A stretch of DNA of 6,808 nt, taken from Actinomycetospora sp. GTDB lineage: Bacteria > Actinomycetota > Actinomycetes > Mycobacteriales > Pseudonocardiaceae. The translations under genes and the position numbers were made by a program. The notes beneath the pieces were generated by a model, which made no database searches, was not told the origin of the DNA, and saw only the letters and a list, made by a program, of their open reading frames with translations. Of the stretch, positions 5,229 through 6,808 are shown in pieces (position 1 is the stretch's first letter; every line of letters starts with the position of its first letter). The stretch lies in contig JAICLN010000237.1 in assembly GCA_025925615.1 (NCBI GenBank), forward strand, positions 1 to 6,808, read 5' to 3'.

Positions 5229-5918
5229 GTGCCTCTGCAGAGTCCGCGGCGTGCGAGCGTCTTCGGCGACGTGATCAGCCAGATGGAGACGATGGTGGTC
5301 TCCGGCGAGTGGCCGGTGGGCACGCGCATCCCGCCGGAGCCCGAGCTGGTCGCCGCGCTGGGCGTCGGCCGCAACACGGTGCGCGAGGCCGTCCGCGCCC
5401 TCGCGCACACCGGCATGCTCGAGGTGCGCCAGGGCGACGGGACGTGGGTGCGGGCCGACAGCGGGCTCGGCGCAGCCCTCGACCGCTACGTGCGCCGCGC
5501 CGACGCCCGCCACGTGCTCGCGGTCCGGCGCGGGCTCGAGCGGGAGGCCGCCCGGCTCGCCGCCCGGTACCGCACCGCCGACGACCTCGCCGGGCTCACC
5601 GACTCCCTCGCCCGGCAGCGCGCCCTGGCCGCGGCGGACGACCGCGACGGGTTCGTGCGCGGCGACCTCGACTTCCACCACCGGGTCGCCGCAGCCGCGC
5701 ACAACCCGGTCCTCTCCGACCTGCTCGACCACCTCGGCGAGGCCCTCGCGACGACGATCGCGGTCACCGTCGACGAGCAGCGCGCCGTGGGCACGCCGGC
5801 CTTCCACGTCCACAGCGACCTCGTCGACGCGATCCGCGCGGGCGACGTCGACGCCGCCGGCCGGGACTCGGACGCCCTGCTCGACGAGCTCCTCGCCCTG
5901 CTCGGGGACCCGACGTGA
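5229..5918 (+). CDS. GntR-family transcriptional regulator, FadR subfamily (FCD ligand domain)
   Basis: This encodes 229 residues. I chose GTG 5229 because AGGA lies 7 nt upstream and the family's N-terminus begins just before the first helix. GTG 5208 would add seven unconserved residues. Residues about 10-75 are the winged helix-turn-helix, including GTRIPPEPELVAALGVGRNT and VREAVRALAHTGMLEVRQGDGTWV, the classic GntR signature. From about 90 an all-helical FCD domain follows. Known FCD metal sites use Asp-x3-His plus two later His. Here Asp146 and His150 (DLDFH) and His195 are present, but the position 22 residues after His195 is Leu217. The ligand site is therefore altered or uses a different residue. 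Such proteins usually repress transport or catabolic genes and release DNA on binding a small carboxylic acid. The transporter gene overlaps its 3' end by 4 nt (GTGA), so that transporter is the likeliest target. The effector is unknown. Confidence 0.92.
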   Translation: MPLQSPRRASVFGDVISQMETMVVSGEWPVGTRIPPEPELVAALGVGRNTVREAVRALAHTGMLEVRQGDGTWVRADSGLGAALDRYVRRADARHVLAVRRGLEREAARLAARYRTADDLAGLTDSLARQRALAAADDRDGFVRGDLDFHHRVAAAAHNPVLSDLLDHLGEALATTIAVTVDEQRAVGTPAFHVHSDLVDAIRAGDVDAAGRDSDALLDELLALLGDPT

Positions 5919-6808
5919 GCCGCGCCCGCACGATCGCGCTCGTCGCCGCGGTCCTCCTCATCGCCCTCAACCTGCGACCGGCCGTCGTCGCCGTGTCCCC
6001 GCTGCTGTCGCAGATCCGGGGCGACCTCGACCTCGGCGGGGCCGTCGGCGGCCTCCTGACGACGCTGCCCGTGCTCTGCTTCGGGCTGCTGGCGCCGTTC
6101 GCCGGCCGGCTGGCACGCCGGATCGGTCTCGAGACCACGCTGCTCGCGGCGCTCGTCGTCCTCGCCGCCGGGATCCTCGTGCGCCTCGTGCCCGCGCTGA
6201 CGGCGCTGCTGGTCGGGAGCGTCCTCGCCGGGATCGCGATCGCGATCGGCAACACCCTGATGCCCGTCGTCGTGAAGCGCGACTTCCGCCACCGCACCGG
6301 CGTGATGACCGGCGCCTACTCGACGATGATCTCCGGCGGCGGTGCGCTCGCGGCCGCGGTGATGGTGCCGCTGGAGCACGCGACGGGGCTGGCGTGGCGC
6401 CCGGCGCTGGCGCTGTGGGCCGTCCTCGTGGCGCTCGGGATCGTGCTCTGGCTCCCGTGGGTGATCCGGGCCCGCCGTCGGGCCGCCGCCGCCCCGCCCG
6501 CCGCCCCCGCCGCCCCGGTGCGCGGGCTGTGGCGCAGCCCGCTCGCGTGGCAGGTCACGCTGGTCATGGGTCTGCAGTCGCTGCAGTTCTACGCGCTGAC
6601 GGCGTGGGCACCGACCCTGTTCGTCGACGGCGGCCGGACACCGACCGCGGCGGGGCTGCTGCTCTCGCTCGCGGGGGTGTCCTCGTTGCTGACCTCGGCG
6701 CTCACCCCGGTGCTCGCCGCCCGCAGCCGCACCCAGCACCACCTCGTCGCCCTGCTGCTGACGCTCTGGGTGGTCGGCTACCTCGGACTGCTCCTGGCGC
6801 CGGGCACC
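5915..6808 (+). CDS. CynX/NimT-family MFS transporter, 3' end missing
   Basis: These are the first 298 residues of a protein that should be about 390-410 long. The frame is still open at the window edge. The start GTG 5915 overlaps the regulator's TGA in GTGA, indicating translational coupling. The N-terminus shows ALNLRPAVVAVSPLL (Asn19-Leu20-Arg21-Pro22) in helix 1 and GNTLMPVVVKRDF (113-124) around helix 4. Both are hallmarks of the cyanate/2-nitroimidazole (CynX/NimT) branch of the major facilitator superfamily. Hydrophobic segments fit six helices before a basic and Ala/Pro-rich cytoplasmic loop (about 185-205), and then the second half begins with GLWRSPLAWQVTL. These are inner-membrane secondary transporters, often called cyanate permeases or MFS exporters, with few proven substrates. 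Cyanate should not be assumed here, since no cyanase gene is visible. The neighbouring GntR-type regulator suggests induction by the transported compound. Confidence 0.92.
   Translation, partial: MSRARTIALVAAVLLIALNLRPAVVAVSPLLSQIRGDLDLGGAVGGLLTTLPVLCFGLLAPFAGRLARRIGLETTLLAALVVLAAGILVRLVPALTALLVGSVLAGIAIAIGNTLMPVVVKRDFRHRTGVMTGAYSTMISGGGALAAAVMVPLEHATGLAWRPALALWAVLVALGIVLWLPWVIRARRRAAAAPPAAPAAPVRGLWRSPLAWQVTLVMGLQSLQFYALTAWAPTLFVDGGRTPTAAGLLLSLAGVSSLLTSALTPVLAARSRTQHHLVALLLTLWVVGYLGLLLAPGT

Noticed and set aside
6479..6520. Ala/Pro low-complexity run in the transporter gene
   Set aside because: It lies in the variable cytoplasmic loop between the two halves of an MFS protein, where such linkers are normal.
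5486..6742. A 418-residue open frame on the minus strand across the regulator and transporter genes
   Set aside because: Its translation is low-complexity Arg/Gly/His/Gln-rich sequence, and both sense-strand genes have clear family signatures.
1..6808. Mobile elements, CRISPR arrays, tRNA or rRNA genes, phage genes
   Set aside because: I looked for transposase motifs, regularly spaced repeats, cloverleaf-like arms and phage-type proteins and found none.

Overview
The window is very GC-rich, with codon third positions almost all G or C. Together with GTG starts and the gene content, this points to a high-GC actinobacterium. The fadA2-fabG4-htdX order matches the Mycobacterium tuberculosis Rv0243-Rv0242c-Rv0241c cluster. 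The base composition and gene types would fit Pseudonocardiales, but the lineage below phylum is inference.

Region 1 (2-3206, + strand) is a three-gene lipid operon. It holds the C-terminal two thirds of a FadA2-type thiolase, a complete high-molecular-weight FabG4-type 3-oxoacyl reductase, and a complete HtdX-type double-hotdog (R)-3-hydroxyacyl-thioester dehydratase. The gaps are 17 nt and then a 1-nt stop/start overlap, so the genes are probably co-transcribed. Together they supply hydration/dehydration, oxidation/reduction at C3 and thiolytic cleavage/condensation, which is three of the four steps of a beta-oxidation-like cycle, probably through (R)-3-hydroxyacyl intermediates.

Region 2 (3207-3587) is a 381-nt gap without a credible gene. 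It starts with two hairpins that probably end the lipid operon. It then carries repeated GTGATCAC palindromes and GTCAC elements ahead of the next gene.

Region 3 (3588-5165) encodes a single-pass membrane protein. It has an acidic, Pro/Ala-rich cytoplasmic tail with recurring Asp-x-Ser-Thr-Val motifs, one transmembrane helix, and a large extracytoplasmic domain. That domain resembles the phosphodiester glycosidase (NAGPA) fold but lacks the usual Asp-Gly-Gly-Gly-Ser signature. It is the least understood gene here.

Region 4 (5229-6808) is a translationally coupled pair: a GntR/FadR-subfamily regulator whose metal site lacks one expected histidine, and the N-terminal part of a CynX/NimT-family major facilitator. 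An 8-bp tandem repeat at the regulator's start region is a candidate autoregulatory site.

Most of the window is ordinary conserved actinobacterial content. No mobile element, CRISPR array, tRNA or rRNA was seen, and no clearly novel multi-gene system is visible. The observations most worth following are the phospho-motif-like repeats and divergent active-site region of the membrane protein, and the palindrome cluster upstream of it.
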